DNA of 64,000 nucleotides from Theionarchaea archaeon (GTDB lineage Archaea; Methanobacteriota_B; Thermococci; Methanofastidiosales; SZ-28-30). The notes below the pieces were generated by a model that had not been told where the DNA came from, made no database searches, and saw only the letters and a list, made by a program, of their open reading frames with translations. The stretch's first letter is position 1. Every line of letters begins with the position of its first letter. The translations under genes were made by a program, and so were the position numbers. Shown here one piece after another: positions 35,548 through 44,007 of the stretch. The stretch is taken from positions 62,001 through 126,000 of the forward strand of contig JACVGT010000001.1 of assembly GCA_018992685.1 (NCBI GenBank), written 5' to 3'.

Positions 35548-36717
35548 TCAGCCCTGCCTGCGCTGTCTCAGAACTGATCGGACCAGCAATACTGCATTGA
35601 TACACAAGATTCCCAAGAATACAATGCTGTCATATGATGTTCTGACCTCTCCAGAGACTCTGGAAAGAGTTCCCACAATTCGTGGAACAACATAAGAGAG
35701 AAGAAACAATGCAGCGGCGATATTCCCGAGCACGAACACCACAGAGTACCCTCTAACGATACGCATCTCACGTTCCGGCACAGCAGAAAGGTCGTGGTAT
35801 GAAAAACGATCCCAGACTCTGTGTAATTTGTTGCCCAGAAAAGCCACCGTATCTCCAAAGAGATTCTTACAGTTGAAGTAGTTGGTGATAATGTAGTAGA
35901 CGTCAGTCTGCATAAAAAAGAGACACTGCCACAACGTGGAAATTAACTGCAAAAGGATGAAGGCCTTCAAAAATCTCAGGGCAACGTTATCCGACTCCCG
36001 GAAGATCCACATGATGATGAGAACCAGAGAAACAGTCACCAGGTCCGAAAGTATTCCCGCGAAGTACACCCTGTACCTCTTCTCTGCCGGCACTGTCCAT
36101 ACAGAGGTTATATCAGTTTCTGCCACGACAAAGTATAATCGATGGCTGATACGGAACTGGGCGTCCAGTCCTAAAGACTTTGCTGCTGCCAGATGGTAAA
36201 ACTCGTGCTTGAACACAAAGAGCCAGCTCACTGCAAAAGTAGTCAGCAATGCAACCGTATACGAGTCCACAAACATGAAGTCACCGAATTTGGGAAAGAA
36301 CTGGGGGGTTGTCAGAAGGATCATTCCCCCTAGAACCATTACTAGCGTATAAAAAACGTATGCTGGCTTTGAGAAAAGTATTTGGGCTTGTTCCGGTTTT
36401 AAATTTTCAAAGTATGCATGAATTTCCTCATGTTCAGTTTCGATCAGTTCATCATCAATTTTCTGGACGAATCCTACTTCTATCAGGCTTTCTATGAACT
36501 CTTCAAGTTCTACTTCTTCCCTGAATTTCTCTTCCAGGTTCTTTCTGGCTTCTCCTATAGTCAATCCCTTCTTGAGCAGGTTAATAGCTTCTACACCCAC
36601 CTCGGGTAGACTGATGAAAGAACCAATTTCCCTTCTGCCTACAATCCATTCTCCTTCCTGCAGACTCATGTCCAGAGGGTAGAATGTGATCACAGAATCC
36701 TTTTGCATGCCAGTCAC
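35548..36717 (-). CDS. M50-like membrane metalloprotease with N-terminal PqqD-like domain
   Basis: This is a 389-residue polytopic protein. Residues ~10-90 look like a PqqD-type winged-helix recognition domain. Membrane helices begin at ~118, and KHEFYHLAAAKSLG holds the zinc motif (His171, Glu172, His175). A later stretch (SVWTVPAEKRYRVYFAGILSDL) matches the M50/site-2-protease-like 'peptide zinc metalloprotease' family seen beside radical SAM enzymes (YydH type). It starts at GTG inside a GTGA overlap with the radical SAM stop, so the two are coupled. Probably it processes or exports the modified peptide at the membrane. Confidence 0.85.
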   Translation of the reverse strand: MTGMQKDSVITFYPLDMSLQEGEWIVGRREIGSFISLPEVGVEAINLLKKGLTIGEARKNLEEKFREEVELEEFIESLIEVGFVQKIDDELIETEHEEIHAYFENLKPEQAQILFSKPAYVFYTLVMVLGGMILLTTPQFFPKFGDFMFVDSYTVALLTTFAVSWLFVFKHEFYHLAAAKSLGLDAQFRISHRLYFVVAETDITSVWTVPAEKRYRVYFAGILSDLVTVSLVLIIMWIFRESDNVALRFLKAFILLQLISTLWQCLFFMQTDVYYIITNYFNCKNLFGDTVAFLGNKLHRVWDRFSYHDLSAVPEREMRIVRGYSVVFVLGNIAAALFLLSYVVPRIVGTLSRVSGEVRTSYDSIVFLGILCINAVLLVRSVLRQRRQG

Positions 36718-38024
36718 TCAATCAACTCCAGGACTTCTCTTTTCGTTTCCTCATCTCCCCTTTTCAGCAGTTCTTTGATGATCAAGGCGGTAGCTGGGCA
36801 CCGGTAGGGATCTTTCTTGTAAAGAGTCTGATGATATGCAAGAGCATGACCCCTGCACCCCCCGCCGCAGAAGAATCTATGCTTACAGGTCTTGCAGGGT
36901 TCGACTTTATGCACATTCAAGCTGTACAACTCCTGAAGCACTTCTGAATGCTTCCAGATTTCCCGCAGTGTGGACTTTGTGATATTTCCCAGCCTTAATG
37001 ATTCATATTTGGTGAGCATACAGGGGTATACATCTCCTGCTGGCGTTATCACAGGGGACGTTCCAATGGAACACCGTTCTCTGGGGACTACCAGCATGCT
37101 GATTTCTCCCTCGTCTGTTTCATGGGTATAGCAGAAATGCTCACACATTTGCTGAGGAGTCAGTAACAATGCGCTGTTGAATCCCCTCCCTGTGGGAGAA
37201 ACGTTCGCACTGCTGAGAGGGACTCCCAGTTCTTGTCCTAACCTATAAAGAGCATCCAGTTCATGAAAATTCTCCCTGGTGAGCACAGAACTGATAGAGA
37301 CATCAATATCGACTTCCTTCAAAGCCCTCATACCCTGTATTGCTTTCTTGAATCCTCCCTTCATCCCTCTGATAGCATCATGAGTCTCTGGATTGGCTCC
37401 ATCAAGACTTACCTGAACACTGTGGATTCCCGCTTCTTTGAGCTGGTGAGCGACCGTTCGATTGATCAATGTGCCATTGGTTAGGAGGTTAGGCTTCAAC
37501 CCTGCAGCATTCACCTTTCTTATCATGTGTAAGGTCAGATCTTTCTTGAGCAGAGGTTCGCCCCCCGTGATGGTAACAGGAGTAACCTGCAATGAGATGG
37601 CCTCATCCAGCACCCTGTCAATCTCCTCTTTATTGAGTTCATTGTGGTCGGGAGCTCCTGCACTGGAAGCACAGAATTTGCAGTGCTCATTGCACCGGTA
37701 CGTGACTTCAATATTGAGAGATGAAGGGCAGCTATAGTCATAAACAGGTTTTATGAAAGAGGGGGTCTGGCAGAGGGCCAGGATATTTTCATGTTCCAAA
37801 TACTCCATGAAAGGAGTGACAGCTTTTTCAACATCTCCTGGCGATTCACCATACTGCTCCGACAGAATACGTATCAAATCCTCATACGTGTGGGTGCCAT
37901 CACACAGCTGCAGGACTGCCTGGGCAGTTTCATCAACTCTGAAGATAGCCGAATCCAGCAGCAAGTAGTTACCTTTGCTGGTATTCCTGATAAATACCTG
38001 ATCTCTCACTCGTATGTACGCCAT
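36714..38024 (-). CDS. Radical SAM/SPASM peptide maturase 1 with N-terminal PqqD domain
   Basis: This is a 436-residue protein. Residues 1-85 form a PqqD-like RiPP recognition element (LLLDSAIFRVDETAQAVLQL, YEDLIRILSEQYG), the module that binds precursor leaders. The radical SAM core has CNEHCKFC (Cys111, 115, 118) and TITGGEPLLKKD. The SPASM domain has CSIGTSPVITPAGDVYPC, CKTCKHRFFCGGGCRGHA and a last Cys, enough for two auxiliary [4Fe-4S] clusters. AGAGGTGATAG lies before the ATG. It is the first large gene after the 29-aa peptide gene on the same strand. Confidence 0.92.
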   Translation of the reverse strand: MAYIRVRDQVFIRNTSKGNYLLLDSAIFRVDETAQAVLQLCDGTHTYEDLIRILSEQYGESPGDVEKAVTPFMEYLEHENILALCQTPSFIKPVYDYSCPSSLNIEVTYRCNEHCKFCASSAGAPDHNELNKEEIDRVLDEAISLQVTPVTITGGEPLLKKDLTLHMIRKVNAAGLKPNLLTNGTLINRTVAHQLKEAGIHSVQVSLDGANPETHDAIRGMKGGFKKAIQGMRALKEVDIDVSISSVLTRENFHELDALYRLGQELGVPLSSANVSPTGRGFNSALLLTPQQMCEHFCYTHETDEGEISMLVVPRERCSIGTSPVITPAGDVYPCMLTKYESLRLGNITKSTLREIWKHSEVLQELYSLNVHKVEPCKTCKHRFFCGGGCRGHALAYHQTLYKKDPYRCPATALIIKELLKRGDEETKREVLELIE

Positions 38025-38359
38025 TCTATCACCTCTTGGGAGAAGGGAAGTACCTCCATGCAGTCGAGTCTTGTCTGCTCCAGATTTAACATGGGGCTAC
38101 GCGGGCTGTCTGCCTTTTTCCTGATTTTCTGATAGATATGAATTTCGTCTTACACCCTCTCTCTTCTGATTGATGAAATATACTCAATGGTTAGTTATTT
38201 GAATCTATGCTCTGAAAGATGTAACAATACCATCTCCTGCGCGTGCCGCCCAACCTTACCAGTTAAAAATCACCTGCAGTGAACCCCCAAAGCATCTTCT
38301 CTCATCATTATGTAATGGTTTTGACTCAAAAAAAAGAAAGATCAAAAAAAACGAGAGTT
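38025..38359. other. Region between peptide gene 2 and its maturase
   Basis: This is 335 nt without a recognised gene. At the right end are two U-tracts of the peptide-2 transcript; at the left end is the ribosome-binding site of the radical SAM gene. No strong TATA box was found for the maturase, so it is probably expressed by read-through from the peptide promoter (inference). Confidence 0.5.
38328..38351 (-). terminator. Double U-tract terminator after peptide gene 2
   Basis: Reading the minus strand, two runs of eight T separated by a short GATCTTTC-type spacer begin about 9 nt after the peptide stop codon. This is a strong archaeal termination signal, placed as the attenuator after peptide gene 1 is. 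Confidence 0.75.
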
Positions 38360-38449
38360 TTAGAGACAGACCATCTTGGATTCCTTCCATACGTTGTCAG
38401 TGAAGGCTGTGGTCTTTTTCTTTTCAAGCTTTCTGACGGCAATTGACAT
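38360..38449 (-). CDS. Candidate RiPP precursor peptide 2 (29 aa)
   Basis: This tiny gene has a full AAAGGAGGTG ribosome-binding site before its ATG, its own CTTAAATA promoter and a double U-tract terminator, so it is built to be strongly and separately expressed. The 29-residue product has a basic N-terminal part (VRKLEKKK) and a C-terminal part TAFTDNVWKESKMVCL with one Trp and one Cys near the end. The next large gene on this strand is the PqqD-fused radical SAM enzyme. These facts fit a precursor peptide; no homologue is known to me, and the modification (for example a Cys or Trp crosslink) cannot be deduced. Confidence 0.7.
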   Translation of the reverse strand: MSIAVRKLEKKKTTAFTDNVWKESKMVCL

Positions 38450-38494
38450 GGTTTACACCTCCTTTGGTTGGATGTGGGCTCTTCTCGTTATGAG

Positions 38495-38502
38495 TATTTA
38501 AG
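38495..38502 (-). promoter_or_regulatory. TATA box of peptide gene 2
   Basis: CTTAAATA on the minus strand predicts transcription from about 38473, giving a leader of about 24 nt, the same length as for peptide gene 1. Confidence 0.65.
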
Positions 38503-38600
38503 TCTTTCCATATGAAATTATGGAACACATATATTATAAGTAATAAATTAGCATCTCTTTGTAATATTGATCTCTGATTTTTTTTAATATAGTCAAGCTG

Positions 38601-38885
38601 ATGCCCGAGACAGTCATTGATGGTACGATTCTTTTTTTTGAAGAAAAGGGGCCATTAGTCATGTTCGCACGTGATACGATTGAAAGAGTACTAGGAGATC
38701 ACAAAGAGAAATTGAGACAGTTCTTGTGTATCGTGGATTCTCCTGCGAATATGAGATCACTGATGCTATGTAGACCTGATAAATTGGCTTATTCAATTCG
38801 GATAACGCCAATTATCCGCACTCAGTTCTTTTCCTTCACATCTGGACCCTTCTCTGGCATCCTGATGGAGTTCCTTCAAATCTGA
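38601..38885 (+). CDS. Hypothetical ORF, 94 aa, doubtful
   Basis: The frame begins MPETVIDGTILFFEEKG and has ordinary amino-acid composition, but there is no ribosome-binding site and the nearby AT-rich box is only about 15 nt upstream. I do not recognise the product. It may be a real small gene or chance open frame. Confidence 0.25.
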   Translation: MPETVIDGTILFFEEKGPLVMFARDTIERVLGDHKEKLRQFLCIVDSPANMRSLMLCRPDKLAYSIRITPIIRTQFFSFTSGPFSGILMEFLQI

Positions 38886-39046
38886 AACACGGTTTCCCAG
38901 TATCACCATCTCAGTTCAACCTAGAAAGCATATTTCTTGAGGCTCCAGATTGAGAAACGACATCCTGGTATTCTACGGGAAAGTGGTGTGGAGAATGCTA
39001 TGCCATGCCAGATGCCACGGAAAACTACTTCTCAATCTTTTGTTTC

Positions 39047-39460
39047 TCATGCAACTGTGAAGATGAGAACGACATCACCATGAGCATCTGTCAATTCCAA
39101 TGTAGCACTGACAATGACATATCCTTCTACTGATTCCAAAACTTGCAGAAAGTCAAGTTCCTGTTCCATTACTCCTTCAGGTTCACTACAGTACATTTCA
39201 GTGACCCCAACAGGGCCGAATTCGATGTGCCCTTTATTAGCAGTGTATTCCGAAAAATAGGAATTGCACCCTGCATCTCCTGTAATTCTGCCGTCCTGAA
39301 ATTGAGCAGTGATTCTGGTGTCCCGCAGAACAGTGACCAGTCCCGTCTCAGTTCTGTAAGAGTCCAAGATCCATATGTTACCTTCCAGGGATATAGGTTT
39401 CTGACCGATACATCCTATTGCCAAACCCAGAAAAATAATCACCAATGAGGACTTCTTCAT
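39047..39460 (-). CDS. META/HslJ-domain lipoprotein
   Basis: This is a 137-residue exported protein. The signal peptide ends in a lipobox-like LAIGC, so the mature protein is probably lipid-anchored. The rest matches the META domain: IWILDSYRTETGLVTVL, ITAQFQDGRITGDAGCNSYFSEYT, and a C-terminal LELTDAHGDVVLIF. Bacterial HslJ contributes to stress or novobiocin resistance; the role in archaea is unknown. AGGTGAT precedes the ATG. Confidence 0.8.
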   Translation of the reverse strand: MKKSSLVIIFLGLAIGCIGQKPISLEGNIWILDSYRTETGLVTVLRDTRITAQFQDGRITGDAGCNSYFSEYTANKGHIEFGPVGVTEMYCSEPEGVMEQELDFLQVLESVEGYVIVSATLELTDAHGDVVLIFTVA

Positions 39461-39730
39461 TATGATATCACCTCAGTATAGTATTCATATCCTTCTTGAA
39501 ATAACTTTTGGTCCTTTTCAAGAATTCACGGGTTCCCCAGATTACCCATCCTTTTGATTTGAGCATCACGATATCGCTGTGGCTGATGCTCTAGACCGGC
39601 TACAGGAAACACTTCAGTCAGTGTCCACATCGCAATCATTGAATGACTGTTGAAATGGATTCAGCAGTATTCATGTTCCAGAAGGAATTCAAAACATATT
39701 ATTCATAAAAAAGAAAAAAGAAGTTGATAC

Positions 39731-39835
39731 TTACTTCTTTATTGCCAGTTTTGCACCACAAACGGAGCATGTTCCCTTTTCTGTAATCGTCGGGGCGTTG
39801 TCTAGGGTAGCTCCACAGAGTCCACATTTAGCCAT
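39731..39835 (-). CDS. Tiny zinc-ribbon protein (34 aa)
   Basis: This 34-residue protein consists of one zinc ribbon: CGLCGATL near the N-terminus and CSVCGAKLAIKK at the end. AAGGTGAT lies at correct spacing before the ATG (39835). Small stand-alone ribbons of this sort are common in archaea; partners are unknown. Confidence 0.7.
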   Translation of the reverse strand: MAKCGLCGATLDNAPTITEKGTCSVCGAKLAIKK

Positions 39836-40206
39836 ACTATCACCTTGAATACATATGAAAACTCCTTAGATAAATAATTTTCGGTTCAGAATACAAGAAA
39901 AGATTCGTGGCTCACAGTTTTCAGAGATCATGTGCTTCCACTCTTCTCAAGATGGTGCAGATACGGTGCCGTGCAGTAGCGAGTGATCTGGAAATGTTTT
40001 TCAGTCCCTAATGGCTTTTTCTCTTGTGGCTCTAAAGAAAGTGTATAGAACCCTGTCACGTTTCCAAGTACCAGCAGAGGAGAAAGTCTTAAATAGCAAC
40101 ACGTTTACATAAAGCAACGCTGAGATGACATATGAACTTGTAGAAATATATATGTAGATAAGTTGTGCGTTATTGCAGGAAATAGGTTGAAGGAGGAGTG
40201 ACACGG
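39836..40206. other. Intergenic region with divergent promoters
   Basis: This is 371 nt. An AATATATA box at about 40145-40152 and GGAGGAG at 40192-40198 serve the kinase gene at 40207. A second box-like TTAAATAG lies at about 40088-40095. No RNA gene was recognised. Confidence 0.45.
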
Positions 40207-41535
40207 ATGACAGAAATCAATGACTCTTTGCGGAAATTCTGGAAGTTCTGTCAGCAAAAACGGTTGGATCAGGCTGCAATTAGAGCAATTCCTTACATTG
40301 GTCCCTCAATTTGTGATATCGTTTACGGAGGAACTGAAAAAGATCTCAAAAATCTCATTGAGGTACTTAATCTGACGATAGAGCAGCAGAATGAAATAAT
40401 TTCGAAATTAGAATCTGTCATGAAGCCCCCTTTGGAGTGTATTCTTGTGATTGGGAGTGGGTATGTGGAGTATCTCCTGGAATTACACGGTGATTTCGAG
40501 CTTGGACGAAAGCATGTAGTTACCTGTCATGAGTTCATAGGGGGGAGCGGCATCAACCATACTCTAAGGCTAATTCATGCTGGATTTCCAGCGCTTCCTA
40601 TCTTATCGATAGGGAAAGATCAACTAGGACAGAATATAAGAGAAAAGATTTTGATTTCAGCTAAGAGAGCTGGGATTTCGCAACAGGTCCTTACTTTTAT
40701 TGATTCTGAAGAGTTTTTTGCAGCTAACATTAGGACTCCGCTTTCAGCCATCGTCGTGGGAAACGTACGAAAAACCAATTTCTCGTCGCAAATATATGGA
40801 AGCACGTATTTTCTCGACCATGTGAGAAGCCGGCTAGAGTATCTTGACGCACAACCGAATATTGACATTAAAGCTATCATTATAGGCCATATCCATGCTG
40901 ATAGCCCAGACTTGATCCCCTCGCACATGGGGGAGTGCACGAAACATATCATCGATTCATTCAGTGGCAAACGTTTTCTGTTTGGCAATTTCGGAGACAG
41001 TCAGATCTGTATGGGTGTTGATTTCTGGGAGGAGCACCTGCGTAAACTCAGCGTATTCCAGCTCAACCTAAACGAAATGAGAAGATTTTTTGGCCCCGAT
41101 GGTTCGAAGAAGTCCTTGGTTGATATTGTTCACTGGTTCAGAGACAAACGGATTACTGCTGTCATTACCCTCGATAAGTTTGGTGCTGTTGGTATCCATA
41201 AGGACGGCCAGAATCGCGTGATACTGGCGTGGCCTTTTGAACTTGAAGATTATGTTGATTCGACGGGAGCAGGAGACGCATTCGGAGCAGGCCTAACTTC
41301 AAAACTCTATCAAAAGGGGAATTTCTCGTTTGGGGAGTTCCTCAGTGCAATCGAAGAGGCAAGAGTCTGGGCAGCCTATGCGTGCACCACTCTGGGTGGG
41401 GCGACACTGTGCCCCGATCAACCATCGCTTCGAGAATTCCATCAGCACGTCTTGGTACAGCCGCACCCCATAGAAGTTCAACAGATGGAACATGCAGAAC
41501 GAATCCTGCAGATCCTGGACAAGGCATATCAGTGA
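40207..41535 (+). CDS. PfkB-family (ribokinase-like) sugar or nucleoside kinase with extra N-terminal domain
   Basis: This is a 442-residue protein. The C-terminal ~365 residues are a PfkB kinase: FIGGSGINHTLRL near residue 110, and the catalytic/anion-hole motif DSTGAGDAFGAG at ~351. The first ~70 residues are not part of the kinase fold; they look helical, with AIRAIPYIGPSICDIVYGG and a Leu/Ile/Gln-rich stretch. ATG 40207 is chosen because GGAGGAG lies about 8 nt upstream; the GTG at 40198 falls on that site. The substrate is unknown. A/T content is higher than in neighbours, possibly signalling transfer. Confidence 0.8.
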   Translation: MTEINDSLRKFWKFCQQKRLDQAAIRAIPYIGPSICDIVYGGTEKDLKNLIEVLNLTIEQQNEIISKLESVMKPPLECILVIGSGYVEYLLELHGDFELGRKHVVTCHEFIGGSGINHTLRLIHAGFPALPILSIGKDQLGQNIREKILISAKRAGISQQVLTFIDSEEFFAANIRTPLSAIVVGNVRKTNFSSQIYGSTYFLDHVRSRLEYLDAQPNIDIKAIIIGHIHADSPDLIPSHMGECTKHIIDSFSGKRFLFGNFGDSQICMGVDFWEEHLRKLSVFQLNLNEMRRFFGPDGSKKSLVDIVHWFRDKRITAVITLDKFGAVGIHKDGQNRVILAWPFELEDYVDSTGAGDAFGAGLTSKLYQKGNFSFGEFLSAIEEARVWAAYACTTLGGATLCPDQPSLREFHQHVLVQPHPIEVQQMEHAERILQILDKAYQ

Positions 41536-41817
41536 TTGTAATTTCTGTTTCTTGATTCTTCCTTTCTACTGCTCTCATTCTTATGGACATCTCTCTTGCC
41601 CAAATGCACCTCGATGGCAGGCACGTCACTGCCCCGTGTCCATCCACTGCACCCATCCCCTCAGAATGAGTGTCAACCAATCATTTTGATTGGAATGGCT
41701 ACTGAGCCGGCAATACATTCTCTCAGTGGCAATTTCATGCTAGATCTGGCATAGCGATTAAGAGAGAGACGGAAATACTTTTATACTACTTCCGACAATA
41801 CCCTTCGAGGTTAGAGA

Positions 41818-41997
41818 ATGAGGAAACAAATGCTCAGAGAGACACTTATAGCAACGATACTCTTCGCCATAGTATTTGCTGCTTTACTGATCTTCGTTGG
41901 AATAGAGGGTGTCGAAACTCCAATAGAAAAAGCTGTTGCAGTGATTATTGGCAGTGTGGTATTTTTCATTGCCTCATATACCTTCAAGAGAAAGTGA
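41818..41997 (+). CDS. Small two-helix membrane protein (59 aa)
   Basis: This 59-residue protein has a basic N-terminus (MRKQMLRET), two membrane helices (residues ~8-27 and ~39-55) separated by a short acidic loop (GIEGVETPIEK), and a basic tail KRK. A CTTTTATA box at about 41779-41786 predicts a start near 41808, leaving a 10-nt leader. No family was recognised. Confidence 0.6.
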   Translation: MRKQMLRETLIATILFAIVFAALLIFVGIEGVETPIEKAVAVIIGSVVFFIASYTFKRK

Positions 41998-42147
41998 CCT
42001 GATAACCATGAACCCTTCCATAACCCCTCTCTGTGATATTATCTGTGCGAAAATCCGATTTATCCACCGCCAATCGAACGCCAGGGAGATACAGGCCAAA
42101 GTATTTAAATAGGGATGAGCCATAAGGCCATAGCAGGTGATGTATAC

Positions 42148-42501
42148 ATGGACAGAATCATTGCCTTTTGCGGATTAAAGTGTACAGAATGTCCCGCATT
42201 CCTGGCAACCCAGAGAGATGACGATGAAGCTCGAATCAAGGTGGCTGAGACCTGGTCTTCCATCTATAATTCAGATTTCAAGCCACATGACATTAATTGT
42301 GATGGATGTATCTCGAAGAAAGGGCAACTGTTTCGATATTGTACTGTTTGTGAGATACGAAAGTGCGGACAGAAAAAGGGAGTAATCAACTGTGGTTACT
42401 GTGACGAATATGCGTGTCAGAGACTGCAGGAGTTCTTTTCACAGGCTTCGGAAGCCAAAAAGAATCTGGAACACATCAGAAAGACACTGTATACTCTGTA
42501 G
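42148..42501 (+). CDS. DUF3795 cysteine-rich protein
   Basis: This 117-residue protein has the DUF3795 cysteine pattern: FCGLKCTECPAF, then INCDGCIS, YCTVCEIRKCGQKKG and NCGYCDEYAC. About ten cysteines suggest a metal or iron-sulfur site. The start is set at ATG 42148 because GCAGGTGATG lies before it and the TATTTAAATAG box at 42101-42111 puts the transcription start near 42131; an in-frame ATG at 42115 would be upstream of the mRNA. The function is unknown; the family is common in anaerobes. Confidence 0.82.
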   Translation: MDRIIAFCGLKCTECPAFLATQRDDDEARIKVAETWSSIYNSDFKPHDINCDGCISKKGQLFRYCTVCEIRKCGQKKGVINCGYCDEYACQRLQEFFSQASEAKKNLEHIRKTLYTL

Positions 42502-42857
42502 ATCATCCGCTACCTGTGCTGTCCTTCAATGAGTACTGTCTGTGGCAGAGAACTCTCACCAATAACCGTTTCAGATGGTTGCATGTGTGGATCAGTTGCA
42601 GCCTGGGAGCCTGCCTGACTCTTTCCAGTAGAGATCTTTTTGGTGTATTTCAGGAGATGGGACATAGGTTCTCGGTGAATAATTTCACTATAACCGAGAA
42701 TTTCCCCATTTCATTCCACTGCCTTTCCTTAACCTCGTAAACCTGCATTAAAATCTCCTTGAGGCTCAACTGATGGCTATCTTTGCAAATAACAAATTTA
42801 ATTGGAAAAAAGAGTCTTGAGAGTTAATTTTATATAGTCTGCGATATCCCTTACCTG
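42502..42857. other. Intergenic region
   Basis: This is 356 nt. The right end holds a TTTATATA box at 42829-42836, 25-26 nt before the EamA start. A possible reading frame (42414-42740) overlaps the DUF3795 gene and is not supported. Confidence 0.45.
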
Positions 42858-43787
42858 ATGATAGAGGAGTCTGTCTACAACGTACTGAATGCGCTGCAAA
42901 CAGCCACAGTACTCAGTCCTGAACTGAAAGGTGAGCTCCTGGCAATCCTGGCTGCATTGTGCTGGGCAGCTGGCGGTTCTATTTACAGGAAGGGTCTGGA
43001 CACGACAGATCCTTGGTCGGGGAACCTCATGCGTATAACACTGGCTTCGTTGGGATTCCTGGTTCTCATGGTGACCAAAGGGACACTTATAGAATCCCTT
43101 GCGCGTGTCAGTACGTCTCTTGCACTGTGGCTTATTCTCTCTGCATTCATGGCTCTTGTCCTGGGTGACTATCTTCTTCTCAGATCGCTGAAGGATATCG
43201 GAGTGGCTCGTACGATACCAATCAGTTCTACGTATCCCCTTTTTGTGGTGCTGTGGTCTGTCCTTTTCTACGGGAAGGAAATCAGTTACGTCGTGGTCAT
43301 TGGGACCGTTTTCATCGTTGCCGCCATCAGGCTCATTTCAGAACCCCAACAGAAGATGTCAATAGACGCCTCCCTATACACCAAAGGGGCTGTAATTGCT
43401 TTGTCTGCAGCTGTGTGCTGGTCAATCAGCATTGTGATGCTGGATTACCTCACCCAGTTTCTGCCTTCAGAAGCTGTGGCAGGATTCAGGTTTATTGTGT
43501 CTGCAGTCATGCTGTCAGCAATTGTCTCTCGCAGTGGATTTTTCTGGGACAGAAACTCCTTGATGTGGATTGGTATTGGAGGAGCGCTGGTACTAATTGT
43601 AAGCAACTATGCATTTGTGGAGGCTATCAGAATGGCAGGATCGGTAGCTGTAGCCCCTATCACATCGGTGTATCCTGTGATTTCTGTTTTCGTGGCAGCA
43701 ATCTTCTTGAGAGAAAAGCTCAGCCTGAAGATTCTGGCAGGAACACTCCTTTCATTTTCAGGGGTCATACTGGTAATCATGGGCTAG
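42858..43787 (+). CDS. EamA/DMT-superfamily transporter
   Basis: This is a 309-residue drug/metabolite transporter with ten predicted membrane helices in two EamA repeats (first from GELLAILAALCWAAGG, second from AVIALSAAVCWSISIVMLD). The repeats end in the typical STYPLFVVLWSVLFYGKE and TSVYPVISVFVAAIFLREK motifs. The first ~20 residues before the first helix are extra. Leaderless: the ATG is 25-26 nt from the TATA centre. The substrate is unknown. Confidence 0.88.
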   Translation: MIEESVYNVLNALQTATVLSPELKGELLAILAALCWAAGGSIYRKGLDTTDPWSGNLMRITLASLGFLVLMVTKGTLIESLARVSTSLALWLILSAFMALVLGDYLLLRSLKDIGVARTIPISSTYPLFVVLWSVLFYGKEISYVVVIGTVFIVAAIRLISEPQQKMSIDASLYTKGAVIALSAAVCWSISIVMLDYLTQFLPSEAVAGFRFIVSAVMLSAIVSRSGFFWDRNSLMWIGIGGALVLIVSNYAFVEAIRMAGSVAVAPITSVYPVISVFVAAIFLREKLSLKILAGTLLSFSGVILVIMG

Positions 43788-44007
43788 ATGAAGCTCACTA
43801 GATATCCAGATTCGGGAGATCAGGCTTTCTGAACGGTTCTTGAACGGAACTTTCTCTCTGATTATGAATGGAATCAGTAGGATATTTGGTTGGACTGTTG
43901 CTCGAGGTCTCCAAGTGAACTCATACGTGTGGCACAGGTCTTCATTTACTGCAACAGTGACATGTCGTATGCAAAATCCTATAAATTAGGATACCTATAT
44001 GTACATG

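Noticed and set aside
36714-38024. PqqD-radical SAM gene considered as the PQQ biosynthesis enzyme PqqE
   Set aside because: No PqqA-like peptide with Glu and Tyr in the required spacing and no pqqB, pqqC genes; both short peptides differ from PqqA.
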